A stretch of DNA of 64,000 bases from Actinomycetes bacterium. Its GTDB lineage: Bacteria; Actinomycetota; Acidimicrobiia; Acidimicrobiales; Palsa-688. Shown piece after piece: positions 8,261-16,243 of the stretch; position 1 is the stretch's first letter, and the number at the start of each line of letters is the position of its first letter. The notes under the pieces were generated by a model, which worked only from the letters and a program-made list of their open reading frames with translations, made no database searches and was not told where the DNA came from. The stretch spans positions 1-64,000 of the forward strand of contig JAKBAM010000001.1 of the NCBI GenBank assembly GCA_021809105.1, given 5' to 3'. A program made the position numbers and the translations under genes.

Positions 8261-9750
8261 TGCGCTCCTGGCTGCGCAGGGCGACGTTCCGGTCGCGCGT
8301 CACGATGCTGGTCGCCGCAGCCGTCGGGCTGAGCGTCGCATTCGCCGTGCTGGTGTCGTACTTCGTCGTCAGCAGGGAGCTCTACAACCAGGTGGATCGT
8401 CAGCTGAGCTCCGACGTTACCGTCGCCACGACCTTCTCCCGGGGAGGGAGGTTCGACGCCGGCCAAGCCCAAGCCGTGGTCAGCCACATCAATCGCGGCG
8501 ACATCCTGCAGATAGTCAGCAGCGCCGGCCTGATCTACCCGACGCCCGGCACGGTGCTGCCCAACACCACCGTCTTGCCTGTAAGCAACGCCGATCGGCA
8601 AGCGGCTGCCAACGGAAACGCGGTGTACGGCACTACCGCTGTAAACGGTGTCACCTACCGCACCTACACCGCCGGCAGCACGCTGCTCGCCCCCGACGGC
8701 ACGCCGCTGGCCATCCAGGTCGCCCACCCCGTCACCGACATCCTCCACACCCAGCGTGACCTTCGCCTGGTCCTGTTGCTTGTCGGGCTTACGGGGGTAG
8801 CGGTCGCCATCGGCCTCGGCTATGCGGTCGCGCGGGTCACTATCCGACCCGTCGAGCGCCTAACCGGCGCCGCCGAGCACGTCGCAGCGACCCAGGACCT
8901 GGATGCCACCATCAACGACGCCGGGAAGGACGAGCTCGGCCGCCTGGCCCAAGCCTTCAACGCCATGCTGGCCGCCCTGCGTGGATCCCGGAGCCAGCAG
9001 GCACAGCTGGTGTCCGACGCCGGCCATGAGCTGCGGACCCCGCTCACCAGCCTGCGCACCAACATCGAGGTCCTTCTGCGGACCCGAGACTTGCCCGAAG
9101 CCGATCGCTCCGAACTACTCGGAGACGTCCGTGCTCAGCTGGAGGAGCTGACCAACCTCATTGGTGACATCGTGGAGCTGGCCCGCCAGGAAGAGACCCA
9201 GCCCGAGCCCACGGAGATCCGTCTCGACGCGCTCGTGGAGCACGCGGTCGAGCGGGCCCGGCGCAGGGCTTTGAGCGTCACCTTCGACGTCACGCTGGAC
9301 AGAGGGTCGGTACGAGCTCAGCCGGCGCTGCTCGAACGAGCGGTGCTCAACGTGCTCGACAACGCCGCCAAGTGGAGCCCGCCCGGCGGCCGGGTCCAAG
9401 TGTCGCTCCAGCGTTCCGATCACTGGACCCTGGACGTCCGCGACAACGGACCGGGGATCGCCCCGTCCGATCTGTCCAGGATCTTCGACCGCTTCTACCG
9501 GGCCGAGACGGCCCGCAGCCTGCCCGGTTCGGGTCTCGGCCTGGCCATCGTGGCTCAGGTTGTGGCTAGTCACGGAGGAGCTGTTACCCCCATCCTCCCT
9601 CGCGACGGCGGCACGTTGATGCGCGTCGAGCTACCGATCGTGCAGGAGAGCGAAGCGGACCAGGAACAACCCGGCGGACATCTTCGAGACACACGGGTCG
9701 GCGATGTACCCTCCCTGGATGAGACGGTCCCTAGCGCCAGCACCCGGTAA
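8260..9750 (+). CDS. sensor histidine kinase (MprB-like)
   Basis: A 496-aa membrane kinase. The ATG at 8260 overlaps the regulator stop and follows a GGAGG at 8251-8255. Domains in order: transmembrane segment (about 16-37), extracytoplasmic sensor region (38-165), second transmembrane segment (about 168-190), HAMP linker (about 190-240), HisKA with His256 in VSDAGHELRTPLTSL, and HATPase with N box NVLDNAAKWSP, G1 DNGPGI, F box IFDRFYR and G2 GSGLGLAI. It is expected to autophosphorylate and pass the phosphate to the upstream-encoded regulator. guaA starts 6 bases after its stop. Confidence 0.94.
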   Translation: MRSWLRRATFRSRVTMLVAAAVGLSVAFAVLVSYFVVSRELYNQVDRQLSSDVTVATTFSRGGRFDAGQAQAVVSHINRGDILQIVSSAGLIYPTPGTVLPNTTVLPVSNADRQAAANGNAVYGTTAVNGVTYRTYTAGSTLLAPDGTPLAIQVAHPVTDILHTQRDLRLVLLLVGLTGVAVAIGLGYAVARVTIRPVERLTGAAEHVAATQDLDATINDAGKDELGRLAQAFNAMLAALRGSRSQQAQLVSDAGHELRTPLTSLRTNIEVLLRTRDLPEADRSELLGDVRAQLEELTNLIGDIVELARQEETQPEPTEIRLDALVEHAVERARRRALSVTFDVTLDRGSVRAQPALLERAVLNVLDNAAKWSPPGGRVQVSLQRSDHWTLDVRDNGPGIAPSDLSRIFDRFYRAETARSLPGSGLGLAIVAQVVASHGGAVTPILPRDGGTLMRVELPIVQESEADQEQPGGHLRDTRVGDVPSLDETVPSASTR

Positions 9751-9756
9751 GCGGCC

Positions 9757-11331
9757 GTGACCACCAACGCCGGACCGGTACTGGTCGTCGACTACGGGGC
9801 TCAATACGCACAGCTGATAGCGCGACGGGTGCGCGAGGCGCATGTCTACAGCGAGATCGTGTCTCACCGTATGGCGACCGATGAGATCCTCCGCCGCCGA
9901 CCTGCCGCCATCATTCTCTCCGGCGGCCCCGCGAGCGTCTACGCCGAGGGATCACCTGGCACCGACCCGGCGCTCATGCGCTCCGGCGTGCCTGTGTTGG
10001 GGATCTGCTATGGCTTCCAGGCGATGGCCCAGGCACTGGGGGGCGCCGTGGAGGCCACCGGCCTGGCGGAGTTCGGGCGCACCGACGTCGAGGTGTCCAC
10101 GACAAGCGACCTCTTCCGCGGGCAGCCCGAACGCCAGGTGGTTTGGATGTCCCACCGCGACAGCGTGGTCGGGCTCCCGCCGGGCTTCGAGGCCACCGGC
10201 TCGACCGCCGGCGCCGCCGTCGCCGCCTTCGAGGACCGCGACGCGGGCCTGTGCGGGGTCCAGTGGCACCCGGAGGTCCTGCACTCCGCCCATGGGCAAG
10301 CGGTGCTCGAGCGGTTCCTCTACGACTACGCAGGGATCGACCCGGCCTGGACCACCGGCAGCATCATCGAGGATTCGATCAAGTCGATAGCCGCCAACGT
10401 CGGCAGCCGCCGCGTGATCTGCGGCCTGTCAGGCGGCGTGGACTCAGCAGTTGCGGCTGCGCTGGTGCAGCGCGCGGTGGGCGACCAGCTGACATGTGTC
10501 TTCGTCGACCACGGTCTGCTGCGCGAGGGCGAGCGGGTGCAGGTGGAGGAGGACTATGTCCGGGCGACGGGCATCCACCTGGAAGTCGTAGACGCCGCCT
10601 CCCGCTTCCTCGATGCCCTCGCCGCCCTACCCGACCCAGCCGAGCCGGAGGCGAAGCGCAAGACCATCGGTCGAGAGTTCATCCGGGTGTTCGAGGAGGC
10701 ATCGTCTGCCATCATCGCCGCGCAGGGCGGCGACGACGAGATCGAGTTCCTCGTCCAAGGGACGCTGTACCCCGACGTCGTCGAATCCGGCGGCGGCGAA
10801 GGCGCCGCCAGCATCAAGAGCCACCACAATGTCGGCGGCCTGCCGTCAGACCTCCGGTTCGAGCTCATCGAGCCGCTCCGCCGGCTGTTCAAGGACGAGG
10901 TGAGGGCGATCGGCGTCGAGCTGGGGTTGCCGACAGAGATCGTTTGGCGCCATCCCTTCCCTGGCCCCGGCCTTGCCATCAGGGTCATCGGAGCGGTGAC
11001 CCAGGAGCGGCTTGCCATCCTCCGGCGGGCTGACGCCATCGTTCGCGAAGAAATGACCGCAGCCGGCGTGGACCGCCAGGTATGGCAATGCCCGGTCGTC
11101 CTCCTGGCTGATGTTCGGTCGGTCGGCGTGCAGGGCGACAGCCGCACTTACGGCCACCCGATCGTCCTTCGCCCGGTCACCAGTGACGATGCCATGACCG
11201 CCGACTGGTCTCAGCTGCCATACGACCTCCTCGGGCGCATCTCGACACGCATCACCAACGAGGTGGCCGAGGTCAACCGAGTGGTCCTCGATGTCACCAG
11301 CAAGCCGCCCGGCACCATCGAGTGGGAATAG
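9757..11331 (+). CDS. guaA: GMP synthase (glutamine-hydrolysing)
   Basis: Converts XMP to GMP using glutamine and ATP. It has 524 aa, the usual length. The N-terminal class I amidotransferase domain has Cys84 in GICYGFQ and the His/Glu pair in WHPEV. The ATP pyrophosphatase domain has the P-loop [14 protein letters not shown]. The C-terminal dimerisation domain contains [12 protein letters not shown] and ends with KPPGTIEWE, the canonical terminus. The GTG start at 9757 lies six bases after the sensor kinase stop, so it may be read as the third gene of that operon. It is followed by an oppositely oriented tRNA gene. Confidence 0.98.
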   Translation: MTTNAGPVLVVDYGAQYAQLIARRVREAHVYSEIVSHRMATDEILRRRPAAIILSGGPASVYAEGSPGTDPALMRSGVPVLGICYGFQAMAQALGGAVEATGLAEFGRTDVEVSTTSDLFRGQPERQVVWMSHRDSVVGLPPGFEATGSTAGAAVAAFEDRDAGLCGVQWHPEVLHSAHGQAVLERFLYDYAGIDPAWTTGSIIEDSIKSIAANVGSRRVICGLSGGVDSAVAAALVQRAVGDQLTCVFVDHGLLREGERVQVEEDYVRATGIHLEVVDAASRFLDALAALPDPAEPEAKRKTIGREFIRVFEEASSAIIAAQGGDDEIEFLVQGTLYPDVVESGGGEGAASIKSHHNVGGLPSDLRFELIEPLRRLFKDEVRAIGVELGLPTEIVWRHPFPGPGLAIRVIGAVTQERLAILRRADAIVREEMTAAGVDRQVWQCPVVLLADVRSVGVQGDSRTYGHPIVLRPVTSDDAMTADWSQLPYDLLGRISTRITNEVAEVNRVVLDVTSKPPGTIEWE

Positions 11332-11383
11332 CGATTGGGCGCCGAGCCCCCACTCGACAGCCCCTCCTAGATGAGAACGCAGT

Positions 11384-11466
11384 GGGCGCGGCGGGACTTG
11401 AACCCGCACGACCTCTCGGTCAAAGGCTTTTGAGGCCTCCGTGTCTGCCGATTCCACCACGCGCCC
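11384..11466 (-). tRNA. tRNA-Leu (anticodon CAA)
   Basis: The minus strand folds as a class II tRNA. The 7-bp acceptor stem is GGGCGCG/CGCGCCC with discriminator A. A D-arm follows with GGTGGAATCGGCAGAC. The anticodon stem is GAGGC/GCCTT with loop CTCAAAA (anticodon CAA), then comes a long variable arm, and the T-arm is GCGGG/CCCGC with loop TTCAAGT. CCA is not encoded. It reads UUG codons, which are rare in this GC-rich genome. It lies between guaA and fabD on the opposite strand. No integrase or duplicated 3' end is nearby, so there is no sign that it serves as an integration site. Confidence 0.95.
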
Positions 11467-11583
11467 GGGGCGGCGACCCAGGGCCAGCGTAGCTCCCGCG
11501 CCTATAGCCACACCACCGATGAAGTTACCCGCGGGTTTGTCACCTCCGCGGGGCCCCGTCGGTCAGAATCGGGGTACGCACCC

Positions 11584-12825
11584 GTGCGACGTCGTAGGAC
11601 GCCGCCCCGACCGAGAGGAGTAGAGCTGCCTGCCTTCGTTTTCCCAGGCCAGGGGTCCCAGCGGCCCGGCATGGGTCGGGCTTGGGTCGACCACCCGTCC
11701 TGGGACGTCGTGGTCGACGCGTCCCACGCCTCAGGCCGCGATCTCGGCCGCCTTCTCACAGAGTCCGACGGGGCGGAGCTCACCGAGACCCGCAACGCCC
11801 AGCTAGCGACGATGACCCTGTCGATGGTGGTGCTAGACGCCATCGAGCGACTCGGCATCGCGCCCACCACCGTGGCCGGGCACAGCGTCGGCGAGTACAC
11901 CGCCCTCATCGCCGCCGGGGCTCTCGGGTTCGAGGACGGCATCCGCCTCGTGTCGGAGCGGGGCGAGGCGATGCAGGCCGCCGCCGACTTCACCGCCGGG
12001 GGGATGCGGGTGGTGCGCGGCACCGACGCGGACACCGTCGACATCGCGTGCCGCCTGGCCGATGGCGATGTCTGGGTGGCCAACCACAACAGCGCTGACG
12101 AAACCGTGATCGCCGGCGAGATCGAGGCCCTCTCGCGCGCTACGAACCTGGCGCTGGCCCTCGGGGCTCGTTCGGCGCTTCCCGTGGAGGTGGGGGGCGC
12201 CTTCCACACTCCTCTGATGGGCCCGGCGCGCGATCGCCTTCGCAAAGCGCTGGCCACGACCACCTTCCATCCAGCGGAGATCCCCGTCGTGACCAACGTC
12301 GATGGACGGACCCACACCGCCGCCGCCGACTGGCCGGTCCTCCTCTCGGCCCAGCTCTGCAACCCGGTCCGGTGGCGCCAGAGCCTTCTGCGGCTGGGCA
12401 ACCTCCACGAGCGGGGGGGGACCGTCGAACGCCTCTTCGTCGAGATCGGTCCAGGGGGCTCGTTGGCCGCGATGATCAGCCAGACGCTTCCCAGCATGAC
12501 GACGGTGTCGGTATCCCGTCCGGCCGATCTCGACCGCCTGGTCGACTCCGTCGCCGGCGACAGCGCCCTGCACGCCTTTGCGGCGGGTCACCAAGGGGAA
12601 CACCTTTACGTGTCCGAGCGGTTGGTGATCAGCCCCGGCCCCGGCGTGTTCGAGCCGGCCGCCGAGGCCAGCGGATCCGCCGCGATAGAGGTGGGGACCC
12701 TCCTCGGTCACGTCGGGGCCGAGGAGGTCCGCTCGCCATTCGGGGGCCAGATGATCGGCATGCTGGCCCAGGCCGGCGAGCGTGTACAGGCCGGTCAGCC
12801 GATCGCTTGGCTCCGAGCATCATGA
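11584..12825 (+). CDS. fabD: ACP S-malonyltransferase with extra C-terminal biotinyl/lipoyl-like domain
   Basis: Transfers malonyl from CoA to acyl carrier protein. The transferase part (about 16-325 of 413 aa) shows FVFPGQGSQRPGMG, the nucleophile motif AGHSVGEY (Ser101) and the catalytic His in GGAFHTPLMGPA. The C-terminal 70-80 residues (IEVGTLLGHVG, EEVRSPFGGQMIGM, GERVQAGQPIAWL) look like half of a biotinyl/lipoyl barrel but lack the MKM lysine; ordinary FabD has about 310 aa and no such tail. The GTG at 11584 is the only standard start. A GAGAGGAG at 11613-11620, five bases before a CTG at 11626, hints at a non-standard start giving MPAFVFPGQG. fabH overlaps its end (ATGA). Confidence 0.93.
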   Translation: MRRRRTPPRPRGVELPAFVFPGQGSQRPGMGRAWVDHPSWDVVVDASHASGRDLGRLLTESDGAELTETRNAQLATMTLSMVVLDAIERLGIAPTTVAGHSVGEYTALIAAGALGFEDGIRLVSERGEAMQAAADFTAGGMRVVRGTDADTVDIACRLADGDVWVANHNSADETVIAGEIEALSRATNLALALGARSALPVEVGGAFHTPLMGPARDRLRKALATTTFHPAEIPVVTNVDGRTHTAAADWPVLLSAQLCNPVRWRQSLLRLGNLHERGGTVERLFVEIGPGGSLAAMISQTLPSMTTVSVSRPADLDRLVDSVAGDSALHAFAAGHQGEHLYVSERLVISPGPGVFEPAAEASGSAAIEVGTLLGHVGAEEVRSPFGGQMIGMLAQAGERVQAGQPIAWLRAS

Positions 12826-13805
12826 CCGTCAGGGGCTGCGCCATGACGGGGTGGGGGACGGCGCTGCCCGAGCGCGTGGTGACCAACGCCGACATCATGA
12901 CGCTCTTCGACACCTCCGACGAGTGGATCGTCGAGCGAAGCGGTATCAGCACTCGCCGAGCCGCTGCGGGGCCCTTCGTCGCCGACACCCCGCCGCACCA
13001 CCCTCCCGCAGGGCTCGGCACGACCGGCCAGCTCGCTGTGGCCGCGGGACGGGAGGCCATGGCGGCTGCGGGGGTCGATGGATCAGGCATCGGACTGGTG
13101 ATCCTGTGCACGACGACTCCGGACCAGCTGATCCCGGCATCCTCGGCCGCGGTGTCGTCGGCTCTCGGTATTGCGGGCGGCGCGATGGACCTCAACGCGG
13201 CCTGTGCGGGCTTCACCTACGGGCTGGTGACGGCTTCGGGGATGGTCTCCGCTGGAGTCGACCGGGTGCTGTTGATCGGGGCAGAGACGTTGACCCGTGC
13301 AACCAACTGGGATGACCGGACCAACGCCTTCCTCTTCGGGGACGGTGCCGGAGCCGTGGTCGTCGAGGCGACACCCGGGGAGACCTCATTGCTCGGCTGG
13401 GACCTGGGAGTCGACGGCAGCCAGGTCTCCATCCTCTACGCCGACCACGGCTCCGGCATGGTCATGAAGGGTCAAGAGGTCTTCCGGCGAGCAGTCCGGG
13501 CCACTGTGGCTTCGGCGGGCCTCAGCCTCGAGCGCGCCAAAGTGGGCGTCGACGACATCGCCCTCTTTGTTCCCCACCAGGCCAACATCCGGATCATGGA
13601 CGCAGTAGCCGATCGGCTCGGCTTGCCGAAGGAGAAGATCGCCTCGGTGATCGACCACACCGGCAATACCAGTTCGGCATCCATCCCCCTGGCTCTCGTC
13701 GACGCGGCCCAGAGCGGGAGGTTGGTCGACGGAGACCTGATCCTGCTGGCTGGCTTCGGAGCCGGTATGACCTGGGCGTCGGCCGTGTGGCGCTGGGGGC
13801 ATTGA
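12822..13805 (+). CDS. fabH: beta-ketoacyl-ACP synthase III
   Basis: Starts fatty acid synthesis by condensing an acyl-CoA with malonyl-ACP. It has 327 aa, typical for FabH. The catalytic Cys128 lies in NAACAGF, the His in VPHQANIRI and the Asn in DHTGNTSSASIP, with GFGAGMTWAS near the C-terminus. The ATG at 12822 overlaps the fabD stop as ATGA, implying translational coupling. A second ATG at 12843 is possible but lies inside the conserved start region. An insertion of about 15 residues (near 47-66, FVADTPPHHPPAG) follows SGISTRR and is longer than in E. coli FabH. Confidence 0.97.
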   Translation: MTVRGCAMTGWGTALPERVVTNADIMTLFDTSDEWIVERSGISTRRAAAGPFVADTPPHHPPAGLGTTGQLAVAAGREAMAAAGVDGSGIGLVILCTTTPDQLIPASSAAVSSALGIAGGAMDLNAACAGFTYGLVTASGMVSAGVDRVLLIGAETLTRATNWDDRTNAFLFGDGAGAVVVEATPGETSLLGWDLGVDGSQVSILYADHGSGMVMKGQEVFRRAVRATVASAGLSLERAKVGVDDIALFVPHQANIRIMDAVADRLGLPKEKIASVIDHTGNTSSASIPLALVDAAQSGRLVDGDLILLAGFGAGMTWASAVWRWGH

Positions 13806-13880
13806 CTCCCCGCTGCACCGCACCTGCACAACCCGTTACATTCGCTTTTTCCACCCGGCCCCACATAGACGGAGCAGACC

Positions 13881-14120
13881 ATGGACAACGACGAGGCCTT
13901 CGACAAGTTCAAGCAGTGCGCAGTCGAGGTGCTGCAGGTCGAGCCGGAGAAGGTCGTGCTCGACGCCCGCTTCGGTGACGACCTCGACGCGGACAGCCTC
14001 GATCTGGTCGAGTTGGTGATGGCGCTCGAGGAAAGCTTCGACATCACCGTCGACGAGTCGGAGCTGGAAGGTGTCACGACCATCAAGCAGGCCTTCGAGC
14101 TCGTTACCTCCAAGCTCTAA
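13881..14120 (+). CDS. acpP: acyl carrier protein
   Basis: A 79-aa acidic helical protein that carries growing acyl chains on a phosphopantetheine arm. The attachment serine is Ser39 in DADSLDLVEL, the family signature. The ATG at 13881 follows a GGAG at 13870-13873. The 75 bases between fabH and acpP are one of the few real gaps in this cluster. They include a TACATT hexamer at about 13837 that could serve as a -10, so acpP-fabF may have their own promoter. The TAA stop overlaps the fabF start by one base. Confidence 0.97.
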   Translation: MDNDEAFDKFKQCAVEVLQVEPEKVVLDARFGDDLDADSLDLVELVMALEESFDITVDESELEGVTTIKQAFELVTSKL

Positions 14121-15340
14121 TGCTGGCCTTGCAGGGCGCCGCTGACGGCGCTGGAGCCATCGCCGGACGCCGAGTCGCCATCACCGGCGTCGGCGTGGTA
14201 GCGGCCTGCGGAATCGGCGCTGAGGACTTCTGGGCCGGACTCCTGGGGCCGGCGCCGACCACGCTCCAGAGGCGGGTGGAGAACTTCGACGCGAGGGCCA
14301 TCTACGGGCCGAAGGAGATCCGTCGCGTCGACGCTTTCACCCAATTCGCTGCGGTCGCTGCTGAAGAGGCTGTCGAGGACGCCGGCGGCCCCGATGCGCT
14401 GCGAGGGGATCCGGACCGGGCCGGCGTGATCATCGGCACCGGCGTCGGGGGGCTCGACACCCTGCAGGAGCAGACCAAGGTACTCCTGGAACGGGGAAGC
14501 CGGCGGGTCAACCCCTTCCTCGTCCCCATGATCATGGGGAACAGGGCGGCAGCCGACGTTTCGATGCGCTACGGAATGCGGGGGCCGTGTGAGGCCACCG
14601 TGACCGCGTGCGCAGCGGGGACGCACAGCGTCGGCAACGCCGCCCGCCTCATCGCCACCGGTCGCTGCGACGTCGTGCTGGCCGGGTCGGCGGAGGCCCC
14701 TCTGTCCGACATCGGCGTCGCAGGCTTCGCCAACATGACCGCTCTGTCGACGAGTGGGGTGTCGATGCCATTCGACACCCGCCGAGACGGCTTCGTCATC
14801 GGTGAGGGCGCAGGGATACTGGTCTTGGAGGAGCTCGAGCGCGCTCGTGCTCGCGGAGCCCGTGTCTACGCCGAGATCGCCGGCGCAGCCAGCACCGCCG
14901 ACGCGCACCACATCACCGCCCCATCGCCCGGGGGGTCGGGCGCGGTGAGCTGCATGGAGCTGGCGCTGCGAGATGCCGGACTCACTCCGGACCAGGTCCG
15001 TCACGTCAACGCCCACGGAACCTCTACGCCGCTCAACGACTCCGCCGAGGCCGAAGCGCTGACCAAGGTGTTCGGCACTCCGGGCCCCGCCGTGACCTCC
15101 ATCAAGGGCATCACCGGGCACTCCCTCGGAGCGGCAGGATCGCTCGAGGCGGTGGCTTTGGCGCTTTCTTTCGCCCGGCGCCTCATCCCCCCCACCGCCG
15201 GGCTGGAGCAACTCGACCCGGACATGCAGATCGATGTGGTGACCGGAGGTCCCCGGGCCTGGACGCCCGGACCGTCGCTATCCAACTCCTTCGGCTTCGG
15301 TGGCCACAACGGCACTCTGGTGTACGTCGCCCTCGACTGA
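14120..15340 (+). CDS. fabF: beta-ketoacyl-ACP synthase II
   Basis: The elongating condensing enzyme, 406 aa. Catalytic Cys164 lies in VTACAAGTHSVG and the two histidines in NAHGTSTPLND and KGITGHSLGAAG; the glycine-rich C-terminus NSFGFGGHNGTLV is canonical. The ATG is fused to the acpP stop (TAATG), so translation is probably coupled. The N-terminal residues before RRVAITGVGVV are slightly longer than in E. coli FabF, so a later start is possible, but none with a better ribosome site is seen. It closes the fabD-fabH-acpP-fabF cluster; no fabG or accD gene is adjacent. Confidence 0.97.
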   Translation: MLALQGAADGAGAIAGRRVAITGVGVVAACGIGAEDFWAGLLGPAPTTLQRRVENFDARAIYGPKEIRRVDAFTQFAAVAAEEAVEDAGGPDALRGDPDRAGVIIGTGVGGLDTLQEQTKVLLERGSRRVNPFLVPMIMGNRAAADVSMRYGMRGPCEATVTACAAGTHSVGNAARLIATGRCDVVLAGSAEAPLSDIGVAGFANMTALSTSGVSMPFDTRRDGFVIGEGAGILVLEELERARARGARVYAEIAGAASTADAHHITAPSPGGSGAVSCMELALRDAGLTPDQVRHVNAHGTSTPLNDSAEAEALTKVFGTPGPAVTSIKGITGHSLGAAGSLEAVALALSFARRLIPPTAGLEQLDPDMQIDVVTGGPRAWTPGPSLSNSFGFGGHNGTLVYVALD

Positions 15341-15508
15341 TTCCCTATGGGAGATGGGGGAGCCGCCGCTCTCTATCAAGGGACAGCAGGTTCCCTCGAC
15401 CGGCGCCCAACTCCGTAGCTGGACGGGACGTGTACAGTTGGGATGCAGACTCATGGGATGTCTACGCTCTGGACGTTTGGAGGCGTGACGTATGTGGTTG
15501 TGCATCGA

Positions 15509-15763
15509 ATGGCACCACCGCTCTCCCCCGCCACCGCCGCCTTCGGCCAACGTGTCCGGCTGCGCCGCCAGCAGCTCGGGCTTAGCCAAGAGGCCCTCGC
15601 CGACCGCTGCGGGGTCCACTGGACCTTCCTTGGGCAGGTGGAACGGGGACAGCGCAACCTGAGCCTCCACAACCTGCTCAAGGTTGCGCACGGCTTGGAC
15701 ATCGATCCCGGCGACCTGCTTCGTGGACTTTCGGCCGCTGACTCCGGCCCGCCGGATCCCTGA
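15509..15763 (+). CDS. small XRE-type helix-turn-helix regulator
   Basis: A single HTH_3 DNA-binding domain: FGQRVRLRRQQLGLSQEALA, then CGVHWTFLGQVERGQRNLSL and a final LLKVAHGLDIDPGDLL, the classic Cro/C1 five-helix pattern. With the ATG at 15509 it has 84 aa, the usual size of these minimal regulators. In-frame ATGs at 15443 and 15458 would add an N-terminus with no family match, and none of the three has a convincing Shine-Dalgarno. It follows fabF with a gap of about 170 bases in which I see no other gene. Targets are unknown; a lipid-related role by proximity is only a guess. Confidence 0.85.
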   Translation: MAPPLSPATAAFGQRVRLRRQQLGLSQEALADRCGVHWTFLGQVERGQRNLSLHNLLKVAHGLDIDPGDLLRGLSAADSGPPDP

Positions 15764-15799
15764 CGGCCAAGCTGGCTGGCGGCGAGCCCAGCCGGCCGG

Positions 15800-16174
15800 T
15801 CAGAGTGCTGGTTCTCCGCCACCGTCGGCCCACCAGCTCAGCTCGTCGACCATGTTGCCGTCAACCCACAGCTGGACACCAAGGCCTGCACACCAATCCG
15901 GCCGATCCGGGACGGCGAAGAGGAGCAAGCTGGTCCGGCGGCCGGCTACGCGTCCCGGCAGGTCGAGGCGCAGCTCGGTCACGCCATCAACGAGCTCGGC
16001 GACCAAGCGCTCGTGCCCGTCGGCGCCGAGCACGGACAGCCGCCTGGTCTGCACCTGCTCGGACAGGCCCGCCACCTGCGCCTCCAGCGCCGTGACACGC
16101 TCCGTGAGACCGCTCTGCGCACCGCCGACGACCCCGTGATCATCCCCGCTCACCGCCGGTCCCCTCCTCCGCAC
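15800..16174 (-). CDS. small protein with coiled coil and conserved C-terminal beta region, function unknown
   Basis: A 124-aa protein. A short helix (about 24-42, TERVTALEAQVAGLSEQVQT) is followed by a likely beta-rich region with RRLSVLGADGHERLV, GRRTSLLLFAVPD and LGVQLWVDGNMVDEL. It has no signal peptide or membrane span. The frame is open with good third-position GC and the pattern looks like a real conserved protein, but I cannot name a family. It is convergent with the HTH gene (36 bases between stops) and upstream of the two membrane proteins on the other side. The start could be later than 16174. Confidence 0.6.
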   Translation of the reverse strand: MRRRGPAVSGDDHGVVGGAQSGLTERVTALEAQVAGLSEQVQTRRLSVLGADGHERLVAELVDGVTELRLDLPGRVAGRRTSLLLFAVPDRPDWCAGLGVQLWVDGNMVDELSWWADGGGEPAL

Positions 16175-16243
16175 AGCATGCCAGGACTTTTCATGCTCGT
16201 TGATGATAAGAGGGGACTGTGTCAGGGTCCCGGCTTGCCCGGA

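Noticed and set aside
11384-11466. tRNA-Leu as an integration site
   Set aside because: No integrase, no duplicated 3' end and no composition change nearby.
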